28,044 nt of DNA, from NCBI GenBank assembly GCA_963677915.2, contig CAXXGE010000052.1:1-28044 (forward strand). The letters run 5' to 3'. This document shows positions 1 to 6,383 of this stretch, piece after piece (position 1 is the stretch's first letter; every line of letters starts with the position of its first letter). A program made the position numbers and the translations under genes. Below the pieces are notes generated by a model. The model was not told where the DNA came from and made no database searches. It saw only the letters and a list, made by a program, of their open reading frames with translations. The DNA comes from G963677915 sp963677915. Its GTDB lineage: Bacteria > Bacillota > Clostridia > Lachnospirales > Vallitaleaceae.

Positions 1-1
1 G

Positions 2-124
2 AGCGGTGACTGCCTGATCATGAATCCGGGCAGCCCTACAGAACCCAGGGGCAGCCATCCATCTTATGGTCTGATCGTTCTGGAAAAGGGTGCCAGGCCT
101 GATGTGTCCATCCATTATTTTTGA
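2..124 (+). CDS. C-terminal end of a YfcE/MJ0936-family metallophosphoesterase (5' end outside window)
   Basis: An open frame enters from the left edge and stops at TGA 122-124, leaving 40 residues. It contains the segment MNPGSPTEPRG, which resembles the C-terminal motif of the small YfcE/MJ0936 metallophosphoesterases (phosphodiesterases with a two-metal centre); in that family this conserved N-P-G-S-x-x-x-P-R loop follows the last metal-binding histidine. The tail then runs through a short strand (GLIVLEKG) to the stop. The catalytic N-terminal motifs (DxH, GNHD) lie outside the window, so the assignment rests only on the tail. No terminator-like hairpin is obvious between the stop and the tRNA promoter at 171. 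Confidence 0.65.
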   Translation, partial: SGDCLIMNPGSPTEPRGSHPSYGLIVLEKGARPDVSIHYF

Positions 125-170
125 TATGTATAGCGAGTTAAGGTTTTGTAAAAAACTTACGTTTTAGTGG

Positions 171-199
171 TTGACAAACAGTTGCATACCATATATAAT
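171..199 (+). promoter_or_regulatory. Sigma-A promoter of the tRNA operon
   Basis: A perfect -35 TTGACA (171-176) and a perfect -10 TATAAT (194-199) are separated by 17 bp. Transcription should start near 206, about 36 bp before the first tRNA. A fully consensus promoter is what is expected for a strongly expressed stable-RNA operon. Confidence 0.9.
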
Positions 200-241
200 A
201 CATCTTGCGCGTCTGAGAAAAGACAGCAAACAAAGCACTAC

Positions 242-316
242 CGGGGTGTGGCTCAGCTTGGCTAGAGCGCTTGATTTGGGATCAAGAGGCCGCAGGTTCG
301 AATCCTGTCACCCCGA
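242..316 (+). tRNA. tRNA-Pro (UGG)
   Basis: A full cloverleaf can be folded. The seven-pair acceptor stem is 242-248 with 309-315 and the discriminator is A316. The anticodon stem starts at 270 and the loop holds TGG at 277-279; the T-loop begins GGTTCGAATCC. The CCA end is not encoded, since T residues follow directly. Confidence 0.96.
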
Positions 317-324
317 TTTTTTTT

Positions 325-344
325 GGAAACTTTTGCGAGTTTCC
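325..344 (+). other. Small hairpin between the tRNA-Pro and tRNA-Gly genes
   Basis: GGAAACT (325-331) and AGTTTCC (338-344) form a 7-bp stem with a 6-nt loop in the 33-nt spacer between two tRNA genes, just after a run of eight T. It may be a processing signal for the polycistronic precursor. It is not a likely terminator because the T run precedes the stem. Confidence 0.35.
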
Positions 345-349
345 AATGT

Positions 350-420
350 GCGGGTATAGTTTAGTGGTAAAACTCCAGCCTTCCAAGCTGGCTATAGGGG
401 TTCGATTCCCCTTACCCGCT
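350..420 (+). tRNA. tRNA-Gly (UCC)
   Basis: The acceptor stem 350-356 pairs with 413-419 and the discriminator is T420. The anticodon stem CCAGC/GCTGG encloses a loop with TCC at 382-384. The length is 71 nt and no CCA is encoded. Confidence 0.96.
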
Positions 421-432
421 TTAGATCTTTTT

Positions 433-506
433 GTGCCTGTAGCTCAGTAGGATAGAGCAGTGGCCTTCTAAGCCACGTGTCCGGGGTTCGAATCCCTGCA
501 GGCACG
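433..506 (+). tRNA. tRNA-Arg (UCU)
   Basis: The acceptor stem 433-439 pairs with 499-505 and the discriminator is G506. The anticodon stem GTGGC/GCCAC encloses TCT at 467-469. The T-arm GGGTTCGAATCCC is standard. No CCA is encoded. Confidence 0.96.
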
Positions 507-524
507 TTTAGTACTATTACATAT

Positions 525-599
525 GGTGGGTATAGCTCAGTTGGTTAGAGCGCTAGATTGTGGCTCTAGAGGCCGTGGGTTCGAATCCCATTATCCACC
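525..599 (+). tRNA. tRNA-His (GUG)
   Basis: The acceptor stem 526-532 pairs with 592-598, with one G-T pair. An extra 5' G at 525 (position -1) faces the discriminator C599, which is the identity element of histidine tRNA and is encoded in the DNA here. The anticodon GTG lies at 560-562. No CCA is encoded. Confidence 0.96.
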
Positions 600-605
600 C
601 TATAT

Positions 606-677
606 TGGGCATTCGCCAAGCGGTAAGGCACAGGACTTTGACTCCTGCATTCGTAGGTTCGAATCCTACATGCCCAG
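606..677 (+). tRNA. tRNA-Gln (UUG)
   Basis: The acceptor stem 606-612 pairs with 670-676 and begins with a T-A pair, as is common for glutamine tRNA. The anticodon TTG lies at 638-640 and the discriminator is G677. No CCA is encoded. Confidence 0.96.
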
Positions 678-685
678 TTTGAAAT

Positions 686-757
686 GGGTCACTAGCTCAG
701 TCGGTAGAGCACTGGACTTTTAATCCAGGTGTCCCGGGTTCGAGCCCGGGTGACTCA
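686..757 (+). tRNA. tRNA-Lys (UUU), T-loop one base short
   Basis: The acceptor stem 686-692 pairs with 750-756, with one G-T pair, and the discriminator is A757. The anticodon TTT lies at 719-721. The T-stem pairs 734-738 with 745-749, leaving a T-loop of six bases (TTCGAG, 739-744) instead of seven, so the gene is 72 nt where bacterial tRNA-Lys is usually 73. D-arm, anticodon arm and variable loop all have the usual length, so the missing base is in the T-loop. No CCA is encoded. Confidence 0.9.
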
Positions 758-781
758 TTTTTCCTTTTTGGGAAATGCCAT

Positions 782-862
782 GCGGATGTGGCGGAATTGG
801 CAGACGCACTAGACTTAGGATCTAGCGCCTACGGCGTGGGGGTTCGACTCCCTTCATCCGCA
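782..862 (+). tRNA. tRNA-Leu (UAG)
   Basis: This is a class II tRNA. The acceptor stem 782-788 pairs with 855-861 and the discriminator is A862. The anticodon TAG lies at 816-818, and a long variable arm (GCGCC/GGCGT) follows the anticodon stem. No CCA is encoded. It is the last tRNA before the terminator. Confidence 0.96.
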
Positions 863-866
863 CTAG

Positions 867-895
867 AAAAACCCTTGAGAAATCAAGGGTTTTTT
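867..895 (+). terminator. Rho-independent terminator of the tRNA operon
   Basis: A 12-bp stem (867-878 with 883-894) is capped by a GAAA tetraloop at 879-882, and its 3' arm runs into six T residues. It lies 4 bp after the tRNA-Leu gene. Confidence 0.93.
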
Positions 896-912
896 GCTGT
901 CACGAAATATTG

Positions 913-945
913 ATGCCGGGGAGGAAAATATTTCCTCCCCGGCAT
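913..945 (+). repeat. Perfect inverted repeat (15-bp arms), GC-rich hairpin
   Basis: Arms 913-927 and 931-945 are exactly complementary with a 3-nt loop. The sequence lies between the tRNA terminator and the promoter at 968. It has only a weakly T-rich 3' flank (ATCTTTC), so it would be a poor terminator. Fifteen bases of its 3' arm and loop (930-944) recur identically at 27789-27803 inside the hairpin after htpG, which suggests a small dispersed hairpin element or a shared terminator design. Confidence 0.75.
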
Positions 946-962
946 ATCTTTCATCGATAAAT

Positions 963-983
963 ATTTATTGAATATCAATAAAT
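963..983 (+). promoter_or_regulatory. Palindromic candidate operator over the -35 box
   Basis: ATTTATTGA (963-971), ATA, then TCAATAAAT (975-983) form a perfect 9-bp-arm palindrome. It covers the -35 hexamer (968-973) and part of the spacer of the promoter for the DUF2975 gene and the Cro/C1-type regulator. Its size and place suit binding by a dimeric helix-turn-helix protein; the regulator at 1493 is the obvious candidate. Binding is inferred. Confidence 0.5.
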
Positions 984-996
984 TGTGTGGTAAAAT
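968..996 (+). promoter_or_regulatory. Promoter of the DUF2975-regulator-DUF4173 unit
   Basis: TTGAAT (968-973) and TAAAAT (991-996) are spaced by 17 bp. The predicted start of transcription, near 1003, lies almost on the first possible start codons (1006 GTG, 1009 ATG). This favours either a very short leader or translation from a codon further in. Confidence 0.65.
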
Positions 997-1008
997 GCAC
1001 TTGAGGTG

Positions 1009-1482
1009 ATGAATTTGGAGAGAAATAGAAGTAAAATGCTGCCCCGGGTGATGAATCTGATGATGATCGGTCTGATGGGACTTGCCATAGCAAGTATTGC
1101 CGGATTGCCCTGGATACTGGATGATTATCTGGACTATACCTATCAGATGACAGGCAGCAAGTTTGTCACATGGCTGTTTCTGGCTTCCGTCTATCTGTGC
1201 GGCTTGCTGGCTTTGCATGTGCTGTACAGACTCAAGGCCATATTCAAGTCATGTGTTAATGGAGATCCCTTTGTCATGGAGAATGTCAAAGCATTGAAGG
1301 CAATTGCTGTGAGCGCCTTTGCCATTGGTGCTGTCTTTCTTGTGAAGGCGGTCTTTCTGGCGACGTTCCTAACGCTGGCGATAATCTTCGTCTTTGTTCT
1401 GGCTGGCCTTTTCTGTCTTGTTCTGGCTGATGTCTTTGAAGTGGCGGTCAGCTACAAGCTGGAAAACGACCTGACCATTTAG
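1009..1482 (+). CDS. DUF2975 family integral membrane protein
   Basis: The product is about 157 residues of unknown biochemical role. It has four predicted membrane segments and matches the DUF2975 pattern: a middle motif GDPFVMENVKALKAIA, and a C-terminus LADVFEVAVSYKLENDLTI, both typical of the family. DUF2975 genes are regularly followed by a small Cro/C1-type regulator, exactly as here; the regulator's RBS and ATG come 11 bp after this stop. The start is uncertain: GTG 1006, ATG 1009 and ATG 1036 are in frame. The predicted transcription start is near 1003 and a GGAG lies at 1017-1020, so ATG 1036 (first membrane segment right after it) is a real alternative. Confidence 0.75.
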   Translation: MNLERNRSKMLPRVMNLMMIGLMGLAIASIAGLPWILDDYLDYTYQMTGSKFVTWLFLASVYLCGLLALHVLYRLKAIFKSCVNGDPFVMENVKALKAIAVSAFAIGAVFLVKAVFLATFLTLAIIFVFVLAGLFCLVLADVFEVAVSYKLENDLTI

Positions 1483-1492
1483 GAGGCGGCCT

Positions 1493-1726
1493 ATGGGAAT
1501 TTATTTGACACTGGACGTCATGATGGCGAAAAGGAAGATCGGACTTGTGGAACTGGCGGAGGCGATCGGCATCACCAATGCTAATTTGTCGATACTTAAA
1601 AACAGCAAGGCGAAGGCGATTCGGTTCTCCACTTTGGAGAAGCTGTGTGATTTATTGGAATGCCAGCCGGGAGATATTTTGAAATATGAAAGGGATGAAG
1701 GGGGTGCTGGCGATGACAACAAATAA
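1493..1726 (+). CDS. Small Cro/C1-type (YozG-like) helix-turn-helix regulator
   Basis: The 77-residue protein is almost entirely one helix-turn-helix domain. LVELAEAIGITNANLSILKN (about residues 19-38) is the helix-turn-helix core, and RFSTLEKLCDLLECQPGDIL is the usual end of the HTH_26/YozG-like fold. The acidic, Gly/Asp-rich tail has no recognised function. The AGGAGG just before ATG 1493 is strong. The reading frame runs 14 bp into the next gene, so translation is probably coupled. Partners of this type usually repress their own operon; the palindrome at 963-983 is a candidate site. DNA binding is firm from the motif, the target is inferred. Confidence 0.82.
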   Translation: MGIYLTLDVMMAKRKIGLVELAEAIGITNANLSILKNSKAKAIRFSTLEKLCDLLECQPGDILKYERDEGGAGDDNK

Positions 1727-3119
1727 GAAAGCCTGGATTTGGTCAACGGTTGTTGCGCTGATGATGAATGGGCTTCTTCTATATATGTACGATGGCATTT
1801 CGGCGGTTTTTGTCGTAATGACAGCTGTTATCGGCATGGCGTATTTTAAATACCTGAAAGAAGGTCGGATTTCCAGGAAGACAGCAGCCATCGGACTGTA
1901 CTTGATACTTCTCAGCGGTATTCTGGCAATCACCACAGTCAAGGAGATCCGTATTCTGACTGGATTCATACTGATTGCTGGCATGGTTGCCATGACAATG
2001 TCTTTTAAACCCTTCAAATGGACTGCCTGGATCAAGGGATGGTTCTCTAGCCTTTTTTCAGCAGTGGGCAAGGGTATGGGGTACTGGACGATGGGTGAAA
2101 AGGTAACCGGGGAACACGGCAAGCTGGCACTTCAGATTGTAATCGGTCTGGTCGTCTCCCTGCCCATTGCCTTCGTGGCATTGAGTCTGCTCGGCAGCGC
2201 TGACAGTGTTTTCGGGAATATGCTGGACCGGTTCATGGCATTATTCGACAGGACATGGGTCGTCAAAGCGCTGTGGCGCCTGATTGTATTCGCGTTCGCA
2301 GCAGTTTTCTTCTTTGGAAAAGGGATAGCGGGGGAAACGGAAATAGAAGCGGAGCGTGCAGACCGTGGAATGAAAGCGACGCTTCCGGCTGCGGTATCGG
2401 CGACGGTGCTGGTTGTCCTGGATGCAATCTATCTTGTCTTTGCCTATGTTCAGTTTGTTTATCTTTTCAGCGGAGCCGTGCTGCCGCAAGGTTATACGTA
2501 TGCCGATTACGCCAGGCAGGGATTTTTCGAGCTTGTCGCACTGAGCATCCTGAACACGGTCGGCATCATTTTGGTCCACCTTTTCACAAAACAGAGCAAG
2601 GTTGTCAGAATCACACTGACAGTGACAGTCGCTTGCAATATGGTGATGATTGCTTCGTCGGCCTACAAGATGCATCTGTATGAAAATGCCTACGGCTACA
2701 CAAGGGACAGGCTGTACGTCTATTTCATCCTTGCCTTCCTTGCAGCATTCATGGTCCTTCAGGGAACGGGTCTGTGGAAAGACACATGGCGTCCCGTGGA
2801 GTGGGCCCTGGCAGGGGGCTTGGTCTATTTAATGGTGATCGGCTATCTGAATACGGATAAGATGATTGCAGAGGAAAATATCGAAAGATATGCATATACA
2901 GACTATATCGATGGCTACTATCTGCTGACCCTGTCTGAAGATGCCAGAACGGAAGTGCTGGCTTTCGTCAATGCGCATCCGGAAGAATTCAGTGGCATGG
3001 GGGAAGCCGACCTGCTGGAGCAGATCACAGAAACCGATGAAGCTAGGTATTTCTTTCAGTACAACTACAGACATGAAAAAGCAAAAAAGGCGCTGCAGAT
3101 ATACAGCACCTTCAAATGA
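1713..3119 (+). CDS. DUF4173-family polytopic membrane protein
   Basis: This is a membrane protein of unknown function (468 residues from ATG 1713). About ten hydrophobic segments precede a soluble C-terminal part of roughly 95 residues. The family signature around TYADYARQGFFELVALSILN, followed by hydrophobic repeats, matches DUF4173, found in Bacillota next to DUF2975 or similar regulators. ATG 1713 is chosen because AAGGGGG (1698-1704) lies a proper distance upstream; ATG 1686 and 1695 are in frame but lack such a site. The gene overlaps the end of the regulator gene by 14 bp. Its stop overlaps the stop region of the minus-strand CYTH gene by 8 bp. A sensory or envelope role is only a guess. 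Confidence 0.75.
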   Translation: MTTNKKAWIWSTVVALMMNGLLLYMYDGISAVFVVMTAVIGMAYFKYLKEGRISRKTAAIGLYLILLSGILAITTVKEIRILTGFILIAGMVAMTMSFKPFKWTAWIKGWFSSLFSAVGKGMGYWTMGEKVTGEHGKLALQIVIGLVVSLPIAFVALSLLGSADSVFGNMLDRFMALFDRTWVVKALWRLIVFAFAAVFFFGKGIAGETEIEAERADRGMKATLPAAVSATVLVVLDAIYLVFAYVQFVYLFSGAVLPQGYTYADYARQGFFELVALSILNTVGIILVHLFTKQSKVVRITLTVTVACNMVMIASSAYKMHLYENAYGYTRDRLYVYFILAFLAAFMVLQGTGLWKDTWRPVEWALAGGLVYLMVIGYLNTDKMIAEENIERYAYTDYIDGYYLLTLSEDARTEVLAFVNAHPEEFSGMGEADLLEQITETDEARYFFQYNYRHEKAKKALQIYSTFK

Positions 3120-3576
3120 GATCCACCGGTGATTCCAGAGAACATAGATAGCTATTGTGGTAACGGACATCCTCGGTGACTTCTTTTCCGAACCAGGAGG
3201 GCGGCGTGAAAGCTTCGGCATCCTCAACGGAATCGAATTCGACTTCGACCATGACCAGACCATCCAGCAGACCTTCAAAAACATCCAGTTCAGCTGTGAG
3301 ACCGTTGCCAATGGGAATATAGTAGCGGGTCTTGTTCACCGGATTATCGGAAACCTTGTTCATCAGCCTCTTGAACTGAGCAGCTGTGATGGGCATTTCG
3401 AACTCTTCCCGGACCATAAGGCCCTTCCCTTTGACAGTCAGAATATGGCTGTCATTTTTTTTTCTTATCCGGATGACAGGATCTGTGGATACATAGCCCT
3501 GAATCATCGTATCATGTGGATGAAACGCCCAGTTTACAGGCATTGACTTCAGCAGGAATTTTTTTTCAATCTCCAT
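3112..3576 (-). CDS. CYTH domain protein (triphosphate tunnel metalloenzyme family)
   Basis: The 154-residue protein opens with MEIEKKF, the ExExK motif of the CYTH fold. Typical CYTH elements follow: YVSTDPVIRIRKKN, LTVKGKG, a later TRYYIP, and the acidic ELDVFEG and VMVEVEFDS strands. These charged residues line a tunnel that binds triphosphates with metal ions; bacterial members hydrolyse tripolyphosphate or similar compounds, a few make cAMP. The substrate cannot be read from the sequence. ATG 3576 is preferred over the in-frame GTG 3588, because the ExExK motif should be at the very N-terminus and AGAGGTGG lies about 9 bp upstream. It is divergent from the DJ-1 gene, with the DJ-1 promoter in the 85-bp gap. 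Confidence 0.85.
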   Translation of the reverse strand: MEIEKKFLLKSMPVNWAFHPHDTMIQGYVSTDPVIRIRKKNDSHILTVKGKGLMVREEFEMPITAAQFKRLMNKVSDNPVNKTRYYIPIGNGLTAELDVFEGLLDGLVMVEVEFDSVEDAEAFTPPSWFGKEVTEDVRYHNSYLCSLESPVDLI

Positions 3577-3593
3577 AAACACTGCCACCTCTA

Positions 3594-3622
3594 TTGTCTC
3601 GAAAATACGTATCTGTTAATAT
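3594..3622 (+). promoter_or_regulatory. Promoter of the DJ-1/opp operon
   Basis: TTGTCT (3594-3599) and TAATAT (3617-3622) are separated by 17 bp, and the -10 is preceded by TGT, giving an extended -10 (TGn). A 14-bp palindrome (3619-3632) overlaps the -10 and the expected start site. A strong AGGAGG at 3651-3656 serves ATG 3662. Confidence 0.6.
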
Positions 3623-3632
3623 AGTACTATAT
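3619..3632 (+). promoter_or_regulatory. Perfect 14-bp palindrome at the DJ-1/opp transcription start
   Basis: ATATAGT followed by ACTATAT is a perfect palindrome without spacer, covering the 3' part of the -10 box and the region of the start site. A repressor bound here would block initiation. AT-rich promoters contain such palindromes by chance fairly often, so the call is tentative. Confidence 0.35.
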
Positions 3633-3661
3633 ATTGTAGAGACTAACAAGAGGAGGAACTT

Positions 3662-4210
3662 ATGGTTAAAGCAGCAGTTTTTTTTGCTACCGGATTCGAA
3701 GAAATTGAAGCGATCGGCATTGTAGATACATTGCGCAGAGGCGGTTTGGAAACGGATATGATTTCCGTATCGGGTAATACTGATGTTGAAGGCGGCCACG
3801 GCATTACGGTAAGATGCGATTTGAACTTCTACAGCGTAGACTACAGTTTTTATGACCTGCTGGTTCTGCCGGGAGGTATGCCAGGCACATTGAACCTGGG
3901 AAAACACGAGGATCTGGGTGAGCTGTTGAAGTCGTTTGCTGCAGAGGGCAAGAAGCTTGCAGCCATCTGTGCAGCGCCGTCGGTACTGGGAGAGCTGGGT
4001 CTTCTTAAAGGCGTCAAGGCCACCTGTTACCCTGGTTATGAAGAAAAACTTGAAGGCGCTGTCGTTACAGACACGGATGTGGTGAAGGACGGGAATTTCA
4101 CAACGGGAAGAGGTCCTGGCGTGGTGATGAATTTCGCACTCGAGATTCTAAAATGGTACAATCCTGAATCCAAAGTTGAAGAACAAAGAAACGGCATGAT
4201 TGTATCATAG
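3662..4210 (+). CDS. DJ-1/PfpI family protein
   Basis: The 182-residue protein has the DJ-1/ThiJ layout: an N-terminal FATGFEEIEA with the conserved Glu16, the LLVLPGGMPG loop, and the nucleophile elbow AAICAAPSVLG with Cys103. These give the Cys-Glu pair of the DJ-1 superfamily. Such proteins are described as deglycases or glyoxalases or as redox-sensing chaperones; the sequence does not decide between them. Length and motifs place it in the short DJ-1 clade (with YajL) and not the PfpI protease hexamers. It has its own promoter and is followed after only 20 bp by oppB, so it is likely the first gene of the transporter operon. A link between carbonyl or oxidative stress and peptide uptake is inference. 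Confidence 0.88.
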   Translation: MVKAAVFFATGFEEIEAIGIVDTLRRGGLETDMISVSGNTDVEGGHGITVRCDLNFYSVDYSFYDLLVLPGGMPGTLNLGKHEDLGELLKSFAAEGKKLAAICAAPSVLGELGLLKGVKATCYPGYEEKLEGAVVTDTDVVKDGNFTTGRGPGVVMNFALEILKWYNPESKVEEQRNGMIVS

Positions 4211-4230
4211 ACCGATGAAAGGAGACATTG

Positions 4231-5163
4231 ATGAAATCATATTTTCTGAACCGTGTTATATCAGCGTTCGTGACAATTCTGCTCATTGCGACGCTGACAT
4301 TTTTCATGATGCATGCCATACCGGGGGGGCCCTTTACAAGAGAAAGGCCCGTACCCGATGAAATCCTGAGGACGCTGAATGAAAAATACCACCTGGACGA
4401 TCCTCTGTACAAACAATACATGGATTATATGAAGGGGCTTCTCACTTTCGATCTGGGACCTTCCTATTCAAAAATCGGTACGACTGTCAATGATCTGTTG
4501 GTTGGAGGATTTCCTGCATCAGCCAGAATCGGGCTAATAGCCACCTTGCTGATTGTGGTTATGGGTCTGCCGCTTGGTATTACTTCTGCTTTGAGGCAGA
4601 ATAAACCGATTGACTATTTCGTGATGTTCCTTGCGACCATGGGAGTTACGATTCCGAGCTATGTCATGGCGACAGTCATCATCTACATTTTTGCCGGAAA
4701 ATTGGGATGGATTCCAAGCTTCGGACTGGATTCGCCTCTGAGCTATATCGGACCGGTGCTTGCGCTTGCCGGTTATTCGCTGTCATTTATAACAAGACTG
4801 ACTCGATCCAGCATGCTGGAGGTTCTGAGGCAGGATTATATCCGTACCGCCCGTGCCAATGGCATAAAAGAATACAAGGTCATAGCGAAGCACGCCGTCA
4901 AGAACGCGCTGATACCCGTCGTTACCTATTTGGGGCCGATGGTTGCCGCTATTTTGACAGGGTCTTTTGTCGTGGAAAAAATATTCTCCATCAACGGTAT
5001 GGGACGTTATTTCGTTGAAAGTGTCAGCAACCGTGACTATACGACCATCATGGGGATGACCGTTTTCTATGCGGCCTTCTACATTATCATGGTGCTGCTG
5101 GTCGATATCGCTTACGGTTTTATCGATCCCAGAATCAAACTTGGAAAGGGGAAAAAATCCTGA
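4231..5163 (+). CDS. oppB: Oligopeptide ABC transporter permease OppB/DppB-type
   Basis: The 310-residue protein is one of the two membrane subunits of a peptide importer. It starts with the family-typical segment RVISAFVTILLIATLTFFMM, has six membrane helices, and carries the EAA loop DYIRTARANGIKEYKVIAKH at about residues 201-220, which docks on the ATPases. ATG 4231 is used: GGAG (4221-4224) lies 6 bp upstream, and the in-frame TTG 4228 would be too close. Its TGA overlaps the ATG of oppC (TGATG), which signals translational coupling. Oligopeptide and dipeptide systems cannot be separated from sequence alone, so Opp versus Dpp or App stays open. Confidence 0.9.
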   Translation: MKSYFLNRVISAFVTILLIATLTFFMMHAIPGGPFTRERPVPDEILRTLNEKYHLDDPLYKQYMDYMKGLLTFDLGPSYSKIGTTVNDLLVGGFPASARIGLIATLLIVVMGLPLGITSALRQNKPIDYFVMFLATMGVTIPSYVMATVIIYIFAGKLGWIPSFGLDSPLSYIGPVLALAGYSLSFITRLTRSSMLEVLRQDYIRTARANGIKEYKVIAKHAVKNALIPVVTYLGPMVAAILTGSFVVEKIFSINGMGRYFVESVSNRDYTTIMGMTVFYAAFYIIMVLLVDIAYGFIDPRIKLGKGKKS

Positions 5164-6374
5164 TGGCCAGCAATAGATTCAACTTCGTAGAGAACAAGGT
5201 TATGGACCTTGAAACCACCAGGCCGAGTCTGACATACTGGCAGGATGCTTGGCGAAGGCTCAAACAGAACAAACTATCAATGATAGGATTTGTCTCCATA
5301 ATACTAATCATCCTGTTCGGCACCATAGGCCCCTCCTTTACTTCCTACAGTTATTCGGATCAGGTCAACGATTTCAAGAACATGCCACCGATGCTGGAAG
5401 TCATTCATGTCAAGGATGACTTGAACTTCTACCTGACGAAAGACTACAGCATGATTGTGGTCGCTGATTCGGGAAAGGTTTTGGAGAGGCTTAAACTGCC
5501 GTCGTTGAACAAGGATGCGCGGAACAAGGTCTATACCTATGTCATGATGGAGGATGGTATTGAGAAGGACGTTGTTCTTGACTTTTCCTACAACCTGCTG
5601 AAGGACAAGATGGGATACGACTATGACTATACTATTGAGTACGACGGCAATATCTATACAACTGTGGATTCATCCGAAATGAAATTCAACGTGGAATTCC
5701 CTTTCGGTACGGACAATCTAGGTAGGGATATGCTGACCCGTGTCATGTACGGTGCCAGAATCTCCCTGACGATTGCATTCGTTGCAACAATCGTCAATCT
5801 GTTCATCGGCGTCATCTACGGCAGTATCGCCGGCTATGAAGGCGGACGGATCGACAATGTCATGATGCGTATCGTTGATATCATCAACTCGATTCCGCTG
5901 GTGCTTTATGTCATCCTTCTTATGGTGACATTCAAGAATTCCGATGGCTTGATGAACATCATCATTGCGCTGAGCAGCGTTTACTGGGTATCGATGGCAA
6001 GGCTGGTACGTGGACAGATGCTCTCTCTGAAAGAGCAGGAATTCGTATTGGCTGCCAGGGTCCTCGGTGTGCCGAAATACAAAATCATTTTCCGTCACCT
6101 CATTCCCAATGCCATGGGGCCGATAATCGTTTCCATGACGATGATGATACCGACTGCTGTCTTTACCGAAGCGTTCCTGGGATTCATTGGCCTTGGCGTA
6201 TCCGCGCCTCAGGCATCCTGGGGCACGCTGGCCAGCAATGCACTGTCGGGCCTGATTACATATCCGTACCAGCTGTTCTTCCCTGCGCTGGCCATTGCAC
6301 TGACCATGCTGGCGTTCAACTTCCTGGGGGACGGCCTGAGGGATGCTTTGGATCCGCGGCTTAGGAAAGGTTAA
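5163..6374 (+). CDS. oppC: Oligopeptide ABC transporter permease OppC-type with extracytoplasmic insert
   Basis: This is the second permease subunit, 403 residues, while classic OppC/DppC proteins have about 300. A cytoplasmic N-terminus and the first membrane helix (about 40-58) are followed by about 120 polar residues (60-180) before the conserved FPFGTDNLGRDMLTRVMYG, where the ordinary permease core begins. This insert should lie outside the membrane and could contact the binding protein. The EAA loop EFVLAARVLGVPKYKIIFRH is at about residues 290-310. The start overlaps the oppB stop. Longer OppC proteins of this kind occur in Bacillota; the function of the insert is unknown to me. Confidence 0.9.
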   Translation: MASNRFNFVENKVMDLETTRPSLTYWQDAWRRLKQNKLSMIGFVSIILIILFGTIGPSFTSYSYSDQVNDFKNMPPMLEVIHVKDDLNFYLTKDYSMIVVADSGKVLERLKLPSLNKDARNKVYTYVMMEDGIEKDVVLDFSYNLLKDKMGYDYDYTIEYDGNIYTTVDSSEMKFNVEFPFGTDNLGRDMLTRVMYGARISLTIAFVATIVNLFIGVIYGSIAGYEGGRIDNVMMRIVDIINSIPLVLYVILLMVTFKNSDGLMNIIIALSSVYWVSMARLVRGQMLSLKEQEFVLAARVLGVPKYKIIFRHLIPNAMGPIIVSMTMMIPTAVFTEAFLGFIGLGVSAPQASWGTLASNALSGLITYPYQLFFPALAIALTMLAFNFLGDGLRDALDPRLRKG

Positions 6375-6383
6375 GGTAGCTTG

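Noticed and set aside
523..723. Short open frames across the tRNA cluster
   Set aside because: They translate tRNA genes (typical artefact peptides such as GIAQLVRALDCGSRGRGFES) and have no ribosome binding site.
913..945. Second terminator for the tRNA operon
   Set aside because: The stem is strong but the 3' flank has no proper T run; it is listed as a repeat instead.
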